Shown: positions 16,292-25,119 of the stretch, one piece after another
Position numbering within the stretch: position 1 is the first letter of the stretch
Layout: each line of letters starts with the position of its first letter
Origin: Bacillota bacterium
Lineage (GTDB): Bacteria > Bacillota > Clostridia > Oscillospirales > Ruminococcaceae
Assembly (NCBI GenBank): GCA_023460535.1
Contig: JAEWPV010000002.1
Coordinates: 41,664-105,663 of the forward strand
Direction: 5' to 3'
DNA length: 64,000 nucleotides
Made by a program: the position numbers and the translations under genes
The notes under the pieces: generated by a model
What the model was told of the DNA's origin: nothing
The model's input: only the letters and a program-made list of their open reading frames with translations
Database searches by the model: none

Positions 16292-17344
16292 ATGGATAAT
16301 AATGTGATCGTCAAGCTCAAGGATATTGTGGTGGAGTTTGACGGGGAACGCGTATTAAAAGGAATCAACCTCGATATTCACGACAAGGAGTTTGTTACGC
16401 TGCTCGGACCATCGGGCTGCGGCAAAACAACTACGCTGCGCATCATCGGCGGCTTCGTGGATCAAAACGAGGGTGATCTTTTTTTTGGTTCGCAAAAGAT
16501 CAACGGCATGCCGCCCTACAAGCGCCATGTTAATACCGTGTTTCAACGCTACGCGCTTTTTCCGCACCTGAATGTGTTTGAAAATGTGGCGTTCGGGCTT
16601 CGGGTTCAAAAGCTGCCGCAAAAAGAGATTACCACCCGCGTGCGCGAGATGCTCGAGCTGGTGGGTTTAAAGGGCTTTGAACAGCGCAATGTAAAGAACC
16701 TGTCCGGCGGGCAACAGCAGCGCGTCGCGATAGCGCGCGCCCTGGTAAACCACCCCAAGGTCTTACTGCTTGACGAGCCGCTCGGCGCGCTGGATTTAAA
16801 GCTGCGCAAGGAGATGCAAACCGAGCTTAAGCGCATTCAAAAAAGCCTTGAGATTACGTTTGTCTACGTCACGCACGATCAGGAAGAGGCGCTCACCATG
16901 TCCGATACCGTTGTGGTTATGAACAACGGAGAGATTCAGCAGATCGGTACGCCGCAGGATATTTACAACGAGCCGATAAACGCCTTTGTCGCGGACTTTA
17001 TCGGCGAAAGCAACATTATAGACGGCATGATGGTTAAGGATTTTCTGGTGGAGTTTGCGGGCTCGTCCTTTACCTGTGTGGATATGGGCTTTGAACGCAA
17101 CGAGCTGGTGGACGTCGTCATCCGTCCCGAGGACATTAAGGTTGTTCCCCAGATAGCGGGGCAGCTTTCCGGTGTGGTGGAGACGGTCACCTTTAAGGGC
17201 GTTCATTACGAGATGATTGTCAACGGCTGCGGTTACAAGTGGATGATTCATTCCACGACGTTTGAGGAGCCCGGCAGCATCATTGGCATGAATATTACCC
17301 CGGAGGATATCCACATCATGAAAAAGATGGAGCCGCAAAACTAA
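16292..17344 (+). CDS. potA: Spermidine/putrescine ABC transporter ATP-binding protein
   Basis: Cytoplasmic ATPase that powers polyamine import. The 350-residue protein has Walker A GPSGCGKTT (residues 39-47), Q-loop in the VNTVFQRYALFPHLNV segment, signature LSGGQQQR (137-144), Walker B LLLDEPLGALD near 157-167, the H-loop YVTHDQEEALTMSD and a C-terminal TOBE domain from about 260. This order is typical of PotA. The ATG at 16292 follows AAAGGGGG. It is first in the operon potA-potB-potC-potD, with 85 bases to potB that include an imperfect hairpin. The leader may regulate its translation. Substrate assignment rests on the permease and PotD-like binding protein that follow; close relatives can also prefer putrescine only. 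Confidence 0.95.
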   Translation: MDNNVIVKLKDIVVEFDGERVLKGINLDIHDKEFVTLLGPSGCGKTTTLRIIGGFVDQNEGDLFFGSQKINGMPPYKRHVNTVFQRYALFPHLNVFENVAFGLRVQKLPQKEITTRVREMLELVGLKGFEQRNVKNLSGGQQQRVAIARALVNHPKVLLLDEPLGALDLKLRKEMQTELKRIQKSLEITFVYVTHDQEEALTMSDTVVVMNNGEIQQIGTPQDIYNEPINAFVADFIGESNIIDGMMVKDFLVEFAGSSFTCVDMGFERNELVDVVIRPEDIKVVPQIAGQLSGVVETVTFKGVHYEMIVNGCGYKWMIHSTTFEEPGSIIGMNITPEDIHIMKKMEPQN

Positions 17345-17429
17345 CGGATACACCCGCTGTAAGCACCTCGTTTTTCATGGCACCGCGACGGTGTGACCGC
17401 CGTGTGCCGGAAAGGAAAGGGTCAGACGA

Positions 17430-18248
17430 ATGAAAGCACGTTCTCCCGCCGCGCCCTACCTTGTATGGGCTGCGTTGTTTATTGTCGTGCCGCTGTTTCT
17501 TGTAGCACTGTTTGCGTTTACCGATTCAACCGGTGCGTTTACCGTTGAAAACATTATTCGCGTAGCGGACTACACCCCGGTGCTCATGCGCTCGCTGTGG
17601 CTGGCGGCAATTGCCACCGCCATCTGTCTGGCGGTGGGATATCCGCTTTCCTATATCATCTCGCGCGCGGAGTCCGGCGGGCAAAATTTAATGATTATGC
17701 TCATTATGCTGCCCATGTGGATGAACTTTTTGCTGCGCACCTATGCGTGGATGACAATTCTTGAAAACAATGGCCTGATAAACCGCTTTTTTGGCATGTT
17801 TGGGTTGGGCCCGTTTGAACTGATTAACACCCCGGGTGCCGTAGTGCTGGGTATGGTGTATAACTATCTGCCGTTTATGATTCTGCCGCTCTACTCGGTA
17901 ATGACCAAGATTGACAAAAGCGTGGTTCAGGCGGCGCAGGATTTGGGCGCGAATACATTAGGGGTCTTTAACCGTGTGGTTATCCCGCTGAGCATCCCGG
18001 GCATTACCACCGGTATTACCATGGTGTTTGTGCCCTCTGTCAGTACCTTCGTTATATCAAGAATGCTGGGTGGCGGCGGCAATCTGCTTATCGGCGACCT
18101 GATCGACCTGCAGTTCCTCGGCAACGCCTACAACCCGCATCTGGGCTCGGCGATTTCTCTGGTTCTCATGGTCATCATCCTGCTGTGTATTGCGATTATG
18201 AACCAGTTTGACGCAAGCGAAGAGGATATGGAAAGCATGATTCTTTAG
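17430..18248 (+). CDS. potB: Spermidine/putrescine ABC transporter permease PotB
   Basis: Inner-membrane permease subunit of 272 residues with six predicted helices (first: APYLVWAALFIVVPLFLVAL). The coupling loop that docks on PotA shows the EAA-type motif AAQDLGANTLGVFNRVVIPLS. The family-typical segment LPMWMNFLLRTYAWMTIL is present. The ATG at 17430 has AAAGGAAAGGG about ten bases upstream. It pairs with PotC, 54 bases downstream, to make the channel. Confidence 0.95.
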   Translation: MKARSPAAPYLVWAALFIVVPLFLVALFAFTDSTGAFTVENIIRVADYTPVLMRSLWLAAIATAICLAVGYPLSYIISRAESGGQNLMIMLIMLPMWMNFLLRTYAWMTILENNGLINRFFGMFGLGPFELINTPGAVVLGMVYNYLPFMILPLYSVMTKIDKSVVQAAQDLGANTLGVFNRVVIPLSIPGITTGITMVFVPSVSTFVISRMLGGGGNLLIGDLIDLQFLGNAYNPHLGSAISLVLMVIILLCIAIMNQFDASEEDMESMIL

Positions 18249-18302
18249 CTTAAACCGCGTTCATGCGTATCATATATTCCATTTAAACGGAGGTGGGCAC
18301 CG

Positions 18303-19103
18303 ATGTCCAAAACAATGTCCCGGCTTTATGTGGGTCTTGTTTACCTGTTTTTATATGCGCCCATCGCGGTGCTTATTATCTTTTCCTTCAACTCCTCCAA
18401 AAGCCGCAATGTATGGACGGGCTTTACCCTGGACTGGTATGCCCGCCTGTTTCAAAACCAAACGATAATCTCGTCCTTGCTCAACACCCTGCTGGTCGCT
18501 GCCATTTCCTCGGTAATTGCAACCATGCTGGGCACGCTTGCAGCGGTGGGGATTAACGCGATGAATAAAAAGCTGCGCGCTGCCGTAATTAACGTAACCT
18601 ATCTTCCGGTCATCAATCCCGAGATTGTTACCGGCGTTTCGCTGATGCTGCTGTTCGTGTTTGCGGGTATCAGCCTTGGGTATGCTACCCTGATTATTGC
18701 GCATATTACCTTTAATATTCCGTATGTTATCCTCAACGTAATGCCAAAGCTTCGCCAGATGGACAGCCACCTTTACGAGGCGGCGCAGGACTTGGGTTGC
18801 GACCGCAGGCAGGCGTTTTTTAAGGCGGTGCTGCCGCAGATTATGCCGGGCGTGGTAACCGGCTTCCTCATGGCGTTTACCTATTCCATCGACGATTTTG
18901 TCATCAGCTACTTTACCAGCGGTCCAAGCTCGCAGACACTGCCAATCACCATTTTCTCGATGACGCGTAAGAAGGTAAGCCCCGAGATTAACGCGCTGTC
19001 TGCCATTATCTTTGTAATTGTACTGACCGTCCTTGTGATTATGAATATAAAGGATGCTAACATCTATCGGAAAAGGATTAAAAAGGAGACGGAGAGAATA
19101 TGA
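18303..19103 (+). CDS. potC: Spermidine/putrescine ABC transporter permease PotC
   Basis: Second permease subunit, 266 residues, six helices, starting YVGLVYLFLYAPIAVLIIFS. The EAA loop reads EAAQDLGCDRRQAFFKAVLP. The late segment FTYSIDDFVISYF is characteristic of PotC. The start ATG is preceded by CGGAGGTGG. The stop codon overlaps the potD start (ATGA), which indicates translational coupling. Confidence 0.95.
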   Translation: MSKTMSRLYVGLVYLFLYAPIAVLIIFSFNSSKSRNVWTGFTLDWYARLFQNQTIISSLLNTLLVAAISSVIATMLGTLAAVGINAMNKKLRAAVINVTYLPVINPEIVTGVSLMLLFVFAGISLGYATLIIAHITFNIPYVILNVMPKLRQMDSHLYEAAQDLGCDRRQAFFKAVLPQIMPGVVTGFLMAFTYSIDDFVISYFTSGPSSQTLPITIFSMTRKKVSPEINALSAIIFVIVLTVLVIMNIKDANIYRKRIKKETERI

Positions 19104-20308
19104 AGCGGTTTGTTTATTTTGTTGTGGCTGCGTGTATCGTGCTTGTGTGCGCGGTACCTGTTATGGCGGATGTCGTCGTGGTAAACAGCGATATGTATAA
19201 GGTTTTAGAGGGACAGGGGATTACCCTTAACGTCTATAACTGGGGCGAGTATATCTCCGACGGCTCGGATGATTCTGTCAGCATCAATGCGGAGTTTGAA
19301 CAGCTCACCGGCATCAAGGTGCAGTACTCCACCTTCGCCTCCAACGAGGAGCTTTACGCAAAATTAAAAAGCGGCGGCTCGCAGTACGATGTCATCATTC
19401 CTTCCGATTATATGATTAGCCGGATGATTAAAGAGGACATGCTAGAACCCCTCGATTATTCCATGATACCGAATTTCTCATTGATTATGGAGGAGTTCAA
19501 AGACCCCAACTACGACCCCGGTAACCGGTACAGCGTGCCCTATATGTGGGGAACGGTCGGTATCATCTATAACACCGATATGGTAACAAAGCCCGTCACC
19601 AGTTGGGATATATTATGGGACAAGGATTACAGCGGTAAGATTTTGATGTTTTCAAACTCGCGCGACGCGTTTGGTGTTTCGCTGCTGCGTCTGGGATATT
19701 CGCTTAACAGCGAGAGTGAGGCGGAGCTTCGCGCGGCAAGCGATGAGCTGAAAAAGCAAAAGCCCCTTGTACAGTCGTATGTTATGGATGAGATCTTTGA
19801 CAAAATGCAGGGTGGCGAAGCGGCCATCGCGCCGTACTATGCGGGCGACGCCATTACCATGATTGACACCAACCCCAGTCTTGCCTGGGCGGTACCAGAG
19901 GAAGGAACCAACCGCTTTGTAGACGCGATGTGCATCCCAAAGGGCTCGCCCAACAAGCAGGCGGCGCAGCTTTATATTAACTTTATGACCGAGACCGATA
20001 TCGCCGTAGCAAACTGCGAGTACATCGGCTATTCCACCCCCCACACGCTGGCGTATGAGACGCTTGATTCCGAAATCACCGGCAATGCGATCGCCTACCC
20101 CTCAAACGAGATACTTGACAAAACCGAAAGCTTTGTCAATCTATCCGAAGAGACAAACGCCCTGATTGACAGCATGTGGACCGAGCTGCTCGGTGCAAAC
20201 GCAAAAAGCAACAGCTGGATGATTCTTGTACTGCTCGCGCTTGCCATCGCGGTTGCGGTGGGGTTGCCGCTTTACAGAAAGGCAAAAAAGAGTCGTCAAA
20301 ACTATTGA
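19100..20308 (+). CDS. potD: Polyamine-binding protein PotD with C-terminal membrane anchor
   Basis: Extracytoplasmic substrate-binding subunit (402 residues). The mature domain starts LNVYNWGEYI, the hallmark of PotD/PotF proteins, followed by FEQLTGIKVQYSTFASNEEL, YDVIIPSDYMI, YSVPYMWGTVGIIYN and the late aspartate-containing FVDAMCIPKGSPNK. The signal peptide (1-23) lacks a lipobox: the only cysteine is not followed by the expected small residue. Instead residues about 374-393 form a hydrophobic helix followed by RKAKKSRQNY, so the protein is probably held by a C-terminal membrane anchor rather than a lipid. It overlaps potC by 4 nt and ends at the terminator 20382-20417. Confidence 0.93.
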   Translation: MKRFVYFVVAACIVLVCAVPVMADVVVVNSDMYKVLEGQGITLNVYNWGEYISDGSDDSVSINAEFEQLTGIKVQYSTFASNEELYAKLKSGGSQYDVIIPSDYMISRMIKEDMLEPLDYSMIPNFSLIMEEFKDPNYDPGNRYSVPYMWGTVGIIYNTDMVTKPVTSWDILWDKDYSGKILMFSNSRDAFGVSLLRLGYSLNSESEAELRAASDELKKQKPLVQSYVMDEIFDKMQGGEAAIAPYYAGDAITMIDTNPSLAWAVPEEGTNRFVDAMCIPKGSPNKQAAQLYINFMTETDIAVANCEYIGYSTPHTLAYETLDSEITGNAIAYPSNEILDKTESFVNLSEETNALIDSMWTELLGANAKSNSWMILVLLALAIAVAVGLPLYRKAKKSRQNY

Positions 20309-20381
20309 CACTCCGCTTGGTTTTTCAAGCAAGTAGCCGGCGGACCTTTTAGTAATCCGCATTTTCGTTTAGGTTTTTGAT

Positions 20382-20423
20382 TAGCCGAACAGTATACCAC
20401 AGTGTACTGTTCGGCTATTTATG
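20382..20423 (+). terminator. Terminator of the pot operon
   Basis: Perfect 13-bp stem TAGCCGAACAGTA / TACTGTTCGGCTA with a ten-base loop and TTTAT tail. Confidence 0.85.
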
Positions 20424-20463
20424 TCATCCAAAAGGAAAAATGGTCATAACAGGATGGGATTGG

Positions 20464-20492
20464 TTGAAAAATGCAGCAATATTGTATATAAT
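20464..20492 (+). promoter_or_regulatory. Promoter of the GGDEF-EAL gene
   Basis: -35 TTGAAA (20464-20469), 17-bp spacer, -10 TATAAT (20487-20492), 33 bases before the GTG start. Confidence 0.75.
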
Positions 20493-20525
20493 GTAGATAA
20501 TTGATGACAACAAGGGGGCGATATT

Positions 20526-22859
20526 GTGAAGTTGGGACAAAAGCTGCTGCTTATTATAATTATTGGTATGCTTGCTGTAACCCTTTCCGTTATCGGCACC
20601 ACCAATATCGTTGCCTTTGACTATATAGGGCGCGAAGAACAGCGCGATATCACAAAAAGCTACAACAATGCCTCTCTCTTACTAAGTGCGGAGGCGCGCT
20701 CTCTGATGCGTACCCTTGCCGACCGGGCACAGAACGACGCGGCATACCAGTTTATAAAAAATCCAAGCAGGGAATACGTCATTCAAAAGTTGACGGGAGA
20801 CGCACTTTCCAACCTTGACATCAACTACGTTATCTATCTAAACGAGAGTGCTAACTTGGTATATCTCAATACCGAGGGGGTCGCGCCTTCTGTGCGCAGC
20901 AGGGAAAAAGGCGAGCTGCTGCGCCGAATAACAGAGAAAAAAAAGAGTGGAGCCATATCCTTTGATGAGTCTTACCTGGGGCTTACGATTATCGAGAACC
21001 AACTTTTCATGGTGGGGGGAACCCCCATTACGACGACTGACGCCAAGCAAAAGTCCGGATACCTTGTTGTGGCGCGCTACCTTGATGAGGAGTTTATTCA
21101 GGATATGAGCAAAATCCTGGGGCTTCAGGTCACGATTAAAACCGGTTTAACCAATAATAACTTATGCGGTGTAAAGGAGTGCGAGTTTAAGTTTAATCCA
21201 AGCCAGCTTGAGATAACAACCAATAACGATACAATCGAAGCGGTCAACGTTCTTTGCGACAGGTTGACTGACTCGGCGATTGAAATCCATTTTAAACTCT
21301 CGCGTGACTCCTACCTCTTTGGCATCGACTCCATGCGTTTGATTATTGCGATTTCGGTCTTGATCATCGCGGCGATCTCCTCTGCTCTGGTTGGCTTGTT
21401 TAACCGAACCATCCTGTCCCGTATCAAAAAGCTCAGTCGATTCGTAGATAAGGTCGCGGAGCAAAAGGACGCCAACCGCGAGGTATCAATATCTGGGCGC
21501 GACGAGGTAACGGCGCTGGCCGAGCATATAAACGCCATGCTCGCGCAAATCAGTCACAACGAAGAAACGCTTCAGTGGCAGGCGACGCACGACGCATTAA
21601 GCGGGCTGTATAACCGGCACCGCTTCACTCAGATGGTGGGGGAGACCATGCGTCAGGCGGAGGGGACAGCCCGGCTTGGGCTTGTGCTGGTTGAAATGAC
21701 CAACTTCAAGCTGCTAAAAACCACCCGAGGGCAAGTAATGGGCGACGCAATTATTGCCGCTTTGGGGAACAGACTGCTTGCATGCAAAGAGTGCGACGCG
21801 GTTTCCGCCCGCATGGGGCGAGACGAATACGCCATCCTTATCAATCTGCAGGGTGATTGCGACGTCAATTACATCGCAAACAGGCTGGTGGGCATGTTGT
21901 GCGAGCCGATTGTGATAGAAGGGGACCCGATTGTGGCGAGCATTAATGCCGGCGTGGCGTTTTATCCCCAGCAAGCGGGGGACGTGGAAAGTCTGTTCCA
22001 GTGCGCAGACCTGGCTCTCACAGCGGCAAAGGAGGATGGGCACAACATCGTTCGTCGGTACGAGCCCTATATGGCACAACGATTTCTCAGTCGCCTTAGC
22101 ACCATCAACGATCTGGGTAGGGCGCTAAAAAATCAGGAGTTCTCGTTGCGGTATCAGCCGCAGGTCGATGCAGAAACTGGTCAGGTGGTGGGTGCCGAGG
22201 CACTTATTCGGTGGGAGCATCCCGAAAAAGGAATGATATCCCCTGCGGACTTTATCCCGCTTGCCGAGCAGAGCGGCAAGATTATCGAAATCGGTCGATG
22301 GGTTCTTCATAAGGCCTGCAGGGATGCAATGGAATGGGTGTTGCCTTGGACGGTATCGATTAACATCTCGGCGCAGCAGGTCAAGCAGCCGGAGTTTGTG
22401 GATGAAGTAATCAACGCGCTGGAGCAATCCGGTCTTCCTCCGCAGCGGCTGGTGCTTGAGATTACCGAGTCGGCATTTATTAACGATAAACACATCCTTA
22501 AAAATATGCTCAACCGGTTTCGCACGCTTGGCATTTCCATTTCGCTTGACGATTTTGGCACCGGGTACTCGTCACTTACCTATCTGCACGATTTCCCCAT
22601 GGACGAGCTGAAAATCGACCGCTCGTTTGTAGTCTCAATTGGCAGCGATATGGAGACCTCCGCGATTATTGATGCCATTATCGTGCTTGCGGGCAAGCTG
22701 CACCTGAAGATTATAGCCGAGGGCGTAGAAACGCAGTCGCAGGCAAACTTTTTGCGCAACCGGGGATGCTCCCAGTTCCAAGGTTTTCTATACAGTAAAC
22801 CGATTTTACAGCAGGAGATTATTCAAAAGCAGCAGGATATTATGGACGAAAATATATAA
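20526..22859 (+). CDS. Membrane CHASE4-like/HAMP/degenerate GGDEF/EAL cyclic-di-GMP protein
   Basis: A 777-residue signalling protein. Helices at about 7-30 and 274-296 flank an external sensor region that resembles CHASE4. A HAMP linker (RIKKLSRFVDKVAEQKD) is followed by a GGDEF domain at about 355-510 and an EAL domain at about 525-775. The GGDEF signature reads MGRDEY (G431-R432-D433-E434-Y435): the second glycine is arginine, which normally abolishes diguanylate cyclase activity, although GTP binding as an allosteric input may remain. The EAL domain keeps E558-A-L, DDFGTGYSSL with D675-D676, and IAEGVET, so c-di-GMP phosphodiesterase activity is expected. GTG start at 20526 behind AAGGGGGCG. 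It converges with the chemotaxis receptor gene, fitting a motility or surface-lifestyle role. Confidence 0.92.
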   Translation: MKLGQKLLLIIIIGMLAVTLSVIGTTNIVAFDYIGREEQRDITKSYNNASLLLSAEARSLMRTLADRAQNDAAYQFIKNPSREYVIQKLTGDALSNLDINYVIYLNESANLVYLNTEGVAPSVRSREKGELLRRITEKKKSGAISFDESYLGLTIIENQLFMVGGTPITTTDAKQKSGYLVVARYLDEEFIQDMSKILGLQVTIKTGLTNNNLCGVKECEFKFNPSQLEITTNNDTIEAVNVLCDRLTDSAIEIHFKLSRDSYLFGIDSMRLIIAISVLIIAAISSALVGLFNRTILSRIKKLSRFVDKVAEQKDANREVSISGRDEVTALAEHINAMLAQISHNEETLQWQATHDALSGLYNRHRFTQMVGETMRQAEGTARLGLVLVEMTNFKLLKTTRGQVMGDAIIAALGNRLLACKECDAVSARMGRDEYAILINLQGDCDVNYIANRLVGMLCEPIVIEGDPIVASINAGVAFYPQQAGDVESLFQCADLALTAAKEDGHNIVRRYEPYMAQRFLSRLSTINDLGRALKNQEFSLRYQPQVDAETGQVVGAEALIRWEHPEKGMISPADFIPLAEQSGKIIEIGRWVLHKACRDAMEWVLPWTVSINISAQQVKQPEFVDEVINALEQSGLPPQRLVLEITESAFINDKHILKNMLNRFRTLGISISLDDFGTGYSSLTYLHDFPMDELKIDRSFVVSIGSDMETSAIIDAIIVLAGKLHLKIIAEGVETQSQANFLRNRGCSQFQGFLYSKPILQQEIIQKQQDIMDENI

Positions 22860-22871
22860 TGTCAATGAAAA

Positions 22872-22975
22872 AGCGGTCGAGGGGCTTGTAGCCCGTCGAC
22901 CGCTCAGCCCACTGACAAAGTCCACCCAACAGGGTGGACTTTGTCAGTGGGCTGTACCCCCGGCTACGCCGGGGG
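22872..22975. repeat. Three consecutive hairpins between convergent genes
   Basis: Hairpin 1 (22872-22904) has a ~14-bp stem starting AGCGGTCGA. Hairpin 2 has perfect 23-bp arms (22905-22927 and 22932-22954) with a 4-base loop. Hairpin 3 (22957-22975) is CCCCCGGC / GCCGGGGG with a three-base loop. They are head to tail with one or no bases between. They probably end both convergent transcripts, but the perfect 23-bp arms also resemble a small palindromic repeat element. Confidence 0.75.
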
Positions 22976-22997
22976 ATGTTTATTATGTACTACTTGG

Positions 22998-24707
22998 TTA
23001 TCCGTGGGTGGAAAAGGCGTAGTCGTCATCCTCCGACGCCGGAGCGTCATGGATCGATACATAGTCCGACTCGTAAGAGTCCTCGTCATCCCCATCAAAT
23101 CCGTTTTCGTCCTTAAGCTTAAAGCGGGTAACCATTCGCTTTAGCATCTCAGCCTGAGACGAAAGCTCCTCGCTTGCCGCGGCGGTCTGCTGCGCGGTGG
23201 CAGAGTTGGTTTCGACGACGGTGGAGATCTGCTCCACTCCCTGTGTAATCTGCATTACGGCGGTCGCCTGGTCGTTTGTCGCAACGGTGATTTCGCTTAT
23301 TAGCTTGCTAGAATCGTTGCAGTCTCCCACAATTTGCTCGAGAGAGGAGGCTGTTTTCTTTGCATATTTTACGCCGCTCTCCACCGCGTTAATCGAAGAC
23401 TCAATTAACTCGGTTGTGGTCTTAGCGGCCTCCGCACTCTTAGTGGCAAGGTTACGAACCTCATCAGCAACAACCGCAAAGCCCTTGCCCGCTGCTCCCG
23501 CTCTAGCGGCCTCAACCGCAGCGTTGAGTGCTAGGATGTTGGTTTGGAAAGAGATGTCGTCAATTACCTTAATGATCTTCGCTATGTTTGAGGAGGTGCT
23601 GTTAATCTGCTCCATAGAATCAAGCATGTTGCGCATCAGCTCACTGCAGCGTTCCACGTTGTTAACGGTCTGAATCGACAGGTTGTTGGCGGTTTTCGCG
23701 TTCTCGGCGTTCAGCTTAACCTGCGAATTAACCTCCTTGATGGTTGCCGAAAGCTCCTCAACCGAGCTTGCCTGTTGGGTAGAGCCTTGAGAAAGCGCCT
23801 GTGACGCGCCGGACACCTGCATGCTACCGCTGGTAACCTGCTCGGCGGCATTGTTGATGTTGGCCATCGTTTTGTTAAACGAATCGGAGATATTGAGCAG
23901 TGCTTCCTTAATCGAAGCAAACTCGCCAATATATTCATTGCGCAGCGAATAGGTCAGGTCGCCATCCGATATGGAGGTTAATACCTCGGTAATCTCGTCG
24001 ATGTACAAAACATAGTTGCTCAGGCGTTGAACTGTTTTCTTTATCGCCTTCGCCAGCTCGCCAATCTCATCCTTCGAGCGTACGTCCACCGTTACAAAGA
24101 AGTTACCATCGGCAATCTGCAGTGTGGCATCCTTGAGCTTGTTGATGGGTCTTACGATAAAGAAGGTGCACAGGAAAATCGCGGCAAACAGCACCACGAC
24201 CAACGCGATGAATACACCAAACAACAGAGAGGATACGTTGCCTGACCGATCGCTGATTACGGTTAACGGCATGGTGGTCAGCACACGAAATCCATCGCCA
24301 GCAGACATAATAACGCACATGCTGGGAACAGAATTTACAATATGCAACTCGGGCTTGCCCTCCTCGGCTGCCAAAGCGTCAAAGCTGCCGTCAGAAAATA
24401 GCTCCGAGGCAGTCTTTCCTACTATAGACTTGTCAGTGGAGGAAAGGACACTGCCCGTCGAATCCAAAAGGGCATAACTGCTGTTGCCCGCTCCGCCCGC
24501 AGACCAATCCAGGGCGTCTTCTTTCCCTCCGTTTATGTTTATGTAAGAGGCGATAAGCTCCGTCTGGGAAACTACGCTGTTTTTCATCGTCTCTTCAACC
24601 TGGTTTACAACCAAAGAGGTTACCGCTATACCACTGCCGACGACTACAAGCAGGGTGGGAAGAAAAATCATTACGAGCATTTTCGCAATCAGTGATTTTT
24701 TTAGCAT
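22998..24707 (-). CDS. Methyl-accepting chemotaxis protein
   Basis: Transmembrane chemoreceptor of 569 residues. A first helix (IAKMLVMIFLPTLLVVVGSG) and second helix near 185-210 enclose an external Cache-like ligand domain of about 140 residues (SYALLDSTGSVLSSTD). HAMP follows (INKLKDATLQIADGNFFV), then the long signalling coiled coil with the CheA/CheW-binding tip FQTNILALNAAVEAARAG and GKGFAVVADEVRNLA. The C-terminal tail is acidic and lacks a clear CheR-docking pentapeptide. ATG at 24707 is chosen because AAAGGAGA lies eight bases before it; a GTG eight codons upstream overlaps that site. Ligand unknown. Convergent with the c-di-GMP protein across three hairpins. Confidence 0.95.
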   Translation of the reverse strand: MLKKSLIAKMLVMIFLPTLLVVVGSGIAVTSLVVNQVEETMKNSVVSQTELIASYININGGKEDALDWSAGGAGNSSYALLDSTGSVLSSTDKSIVGKTASELFSDGSFDALAAEEGKPELHIVNSVPSMCVIMSAGDGFRVLTTMPLTVISDRSGNVSSLLFGVFIALVVVLFAAIFLCTFFIVRPINKLKDATLQIADGNFFVTVDVRSKDEIGELAKAIKKTVQRLSNYVLYIDEITEVLTSISDGDLTYSLRNEYIGEFASIKEALLNISDSFNKTMANINNAAEQVTSGSMQVSGASQALSQGSTQQASSVEELSATIKEVNSQVKLNAENAKTANNLSIQTVNNVERCSELMRNMLDSMEQINSTSSNIAKIIKVIDDISFQTNILALNAAVEAARAGAAGKGFAVVADEVRNLATKSAEAAKTTTELIESSINAVESGVKYAKKTASSLEQIVGDCNDSSKLISEITVATNDQATAVMQITQGVEQISTVVETNSATAQQTAAASEELSSQAEMLKRMVTRFKLKDENGFDGDDEDSYESDYVSIHDAPASEDDDYAFSTHG

Positions 24708-25042
24708 AACTATAGTCTCCTTTTTAATCACGGATATTATCGGCCGGGATGATATCGTCCTGAGCCTGTCTCAGGATAAAGAGGTTTTAGATGCGAACAG
24801 AAAGCAGCGGTAACAACAGCTAGTGGAACGAAAAATGGCATTTAACGCGAATCATACCGTGAAACATTTACGAAATCTAAAAAAAGAAATGGAAATGTTT
24901 CGCTTATATTATTGCATGTTTCTGTTATGTTATATTCTAACCGAACCGAATCCAAAAATCAATCGTATTCTGGCGTATTTTACTAATTAAATAGTACTGC
25001 ATAAAAAGATTGTGCAATAATGCAAATAAATGTCGTATTTTG
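24708..25042. other. Intergenic region between divergent genes
   Basis: About 335 bases separate the chemoreceptor from the next gene. The chemoreceptor leader contains a small hairpin (CCTGA/TCAGG near 24762-24780). The middle is A/T-rich. No gene, tRNA or known riboswitch was recognised. Confidence 0.4.
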
Positions 25043-25070
25043 TTGACAAACAAAACGAGTATGATATGAT
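25043..25070 (+). promoter_or_regulatory. Promoter upstream of the unknown secreted protein
   Basis: -35 TTGACA (25043-25048), 16-bp spacer, -10 TATGAT (25065-25070), 50 bases before the ATG at 25120, which has AGGAGAA at a normal distance. Confidence 0.65.
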
Positions 25071-25119
25071 TTATACAGTAAAAACCATAAATACAATATT
25101 ATAGACTAGGAGAAAAGAT

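Noticed and set aside
16796..17353. 185-codon antisense frame opposite potA
   Set aside because: Shadow of the potA coding sequence, His/Asn-rich composition typical of such shadows.
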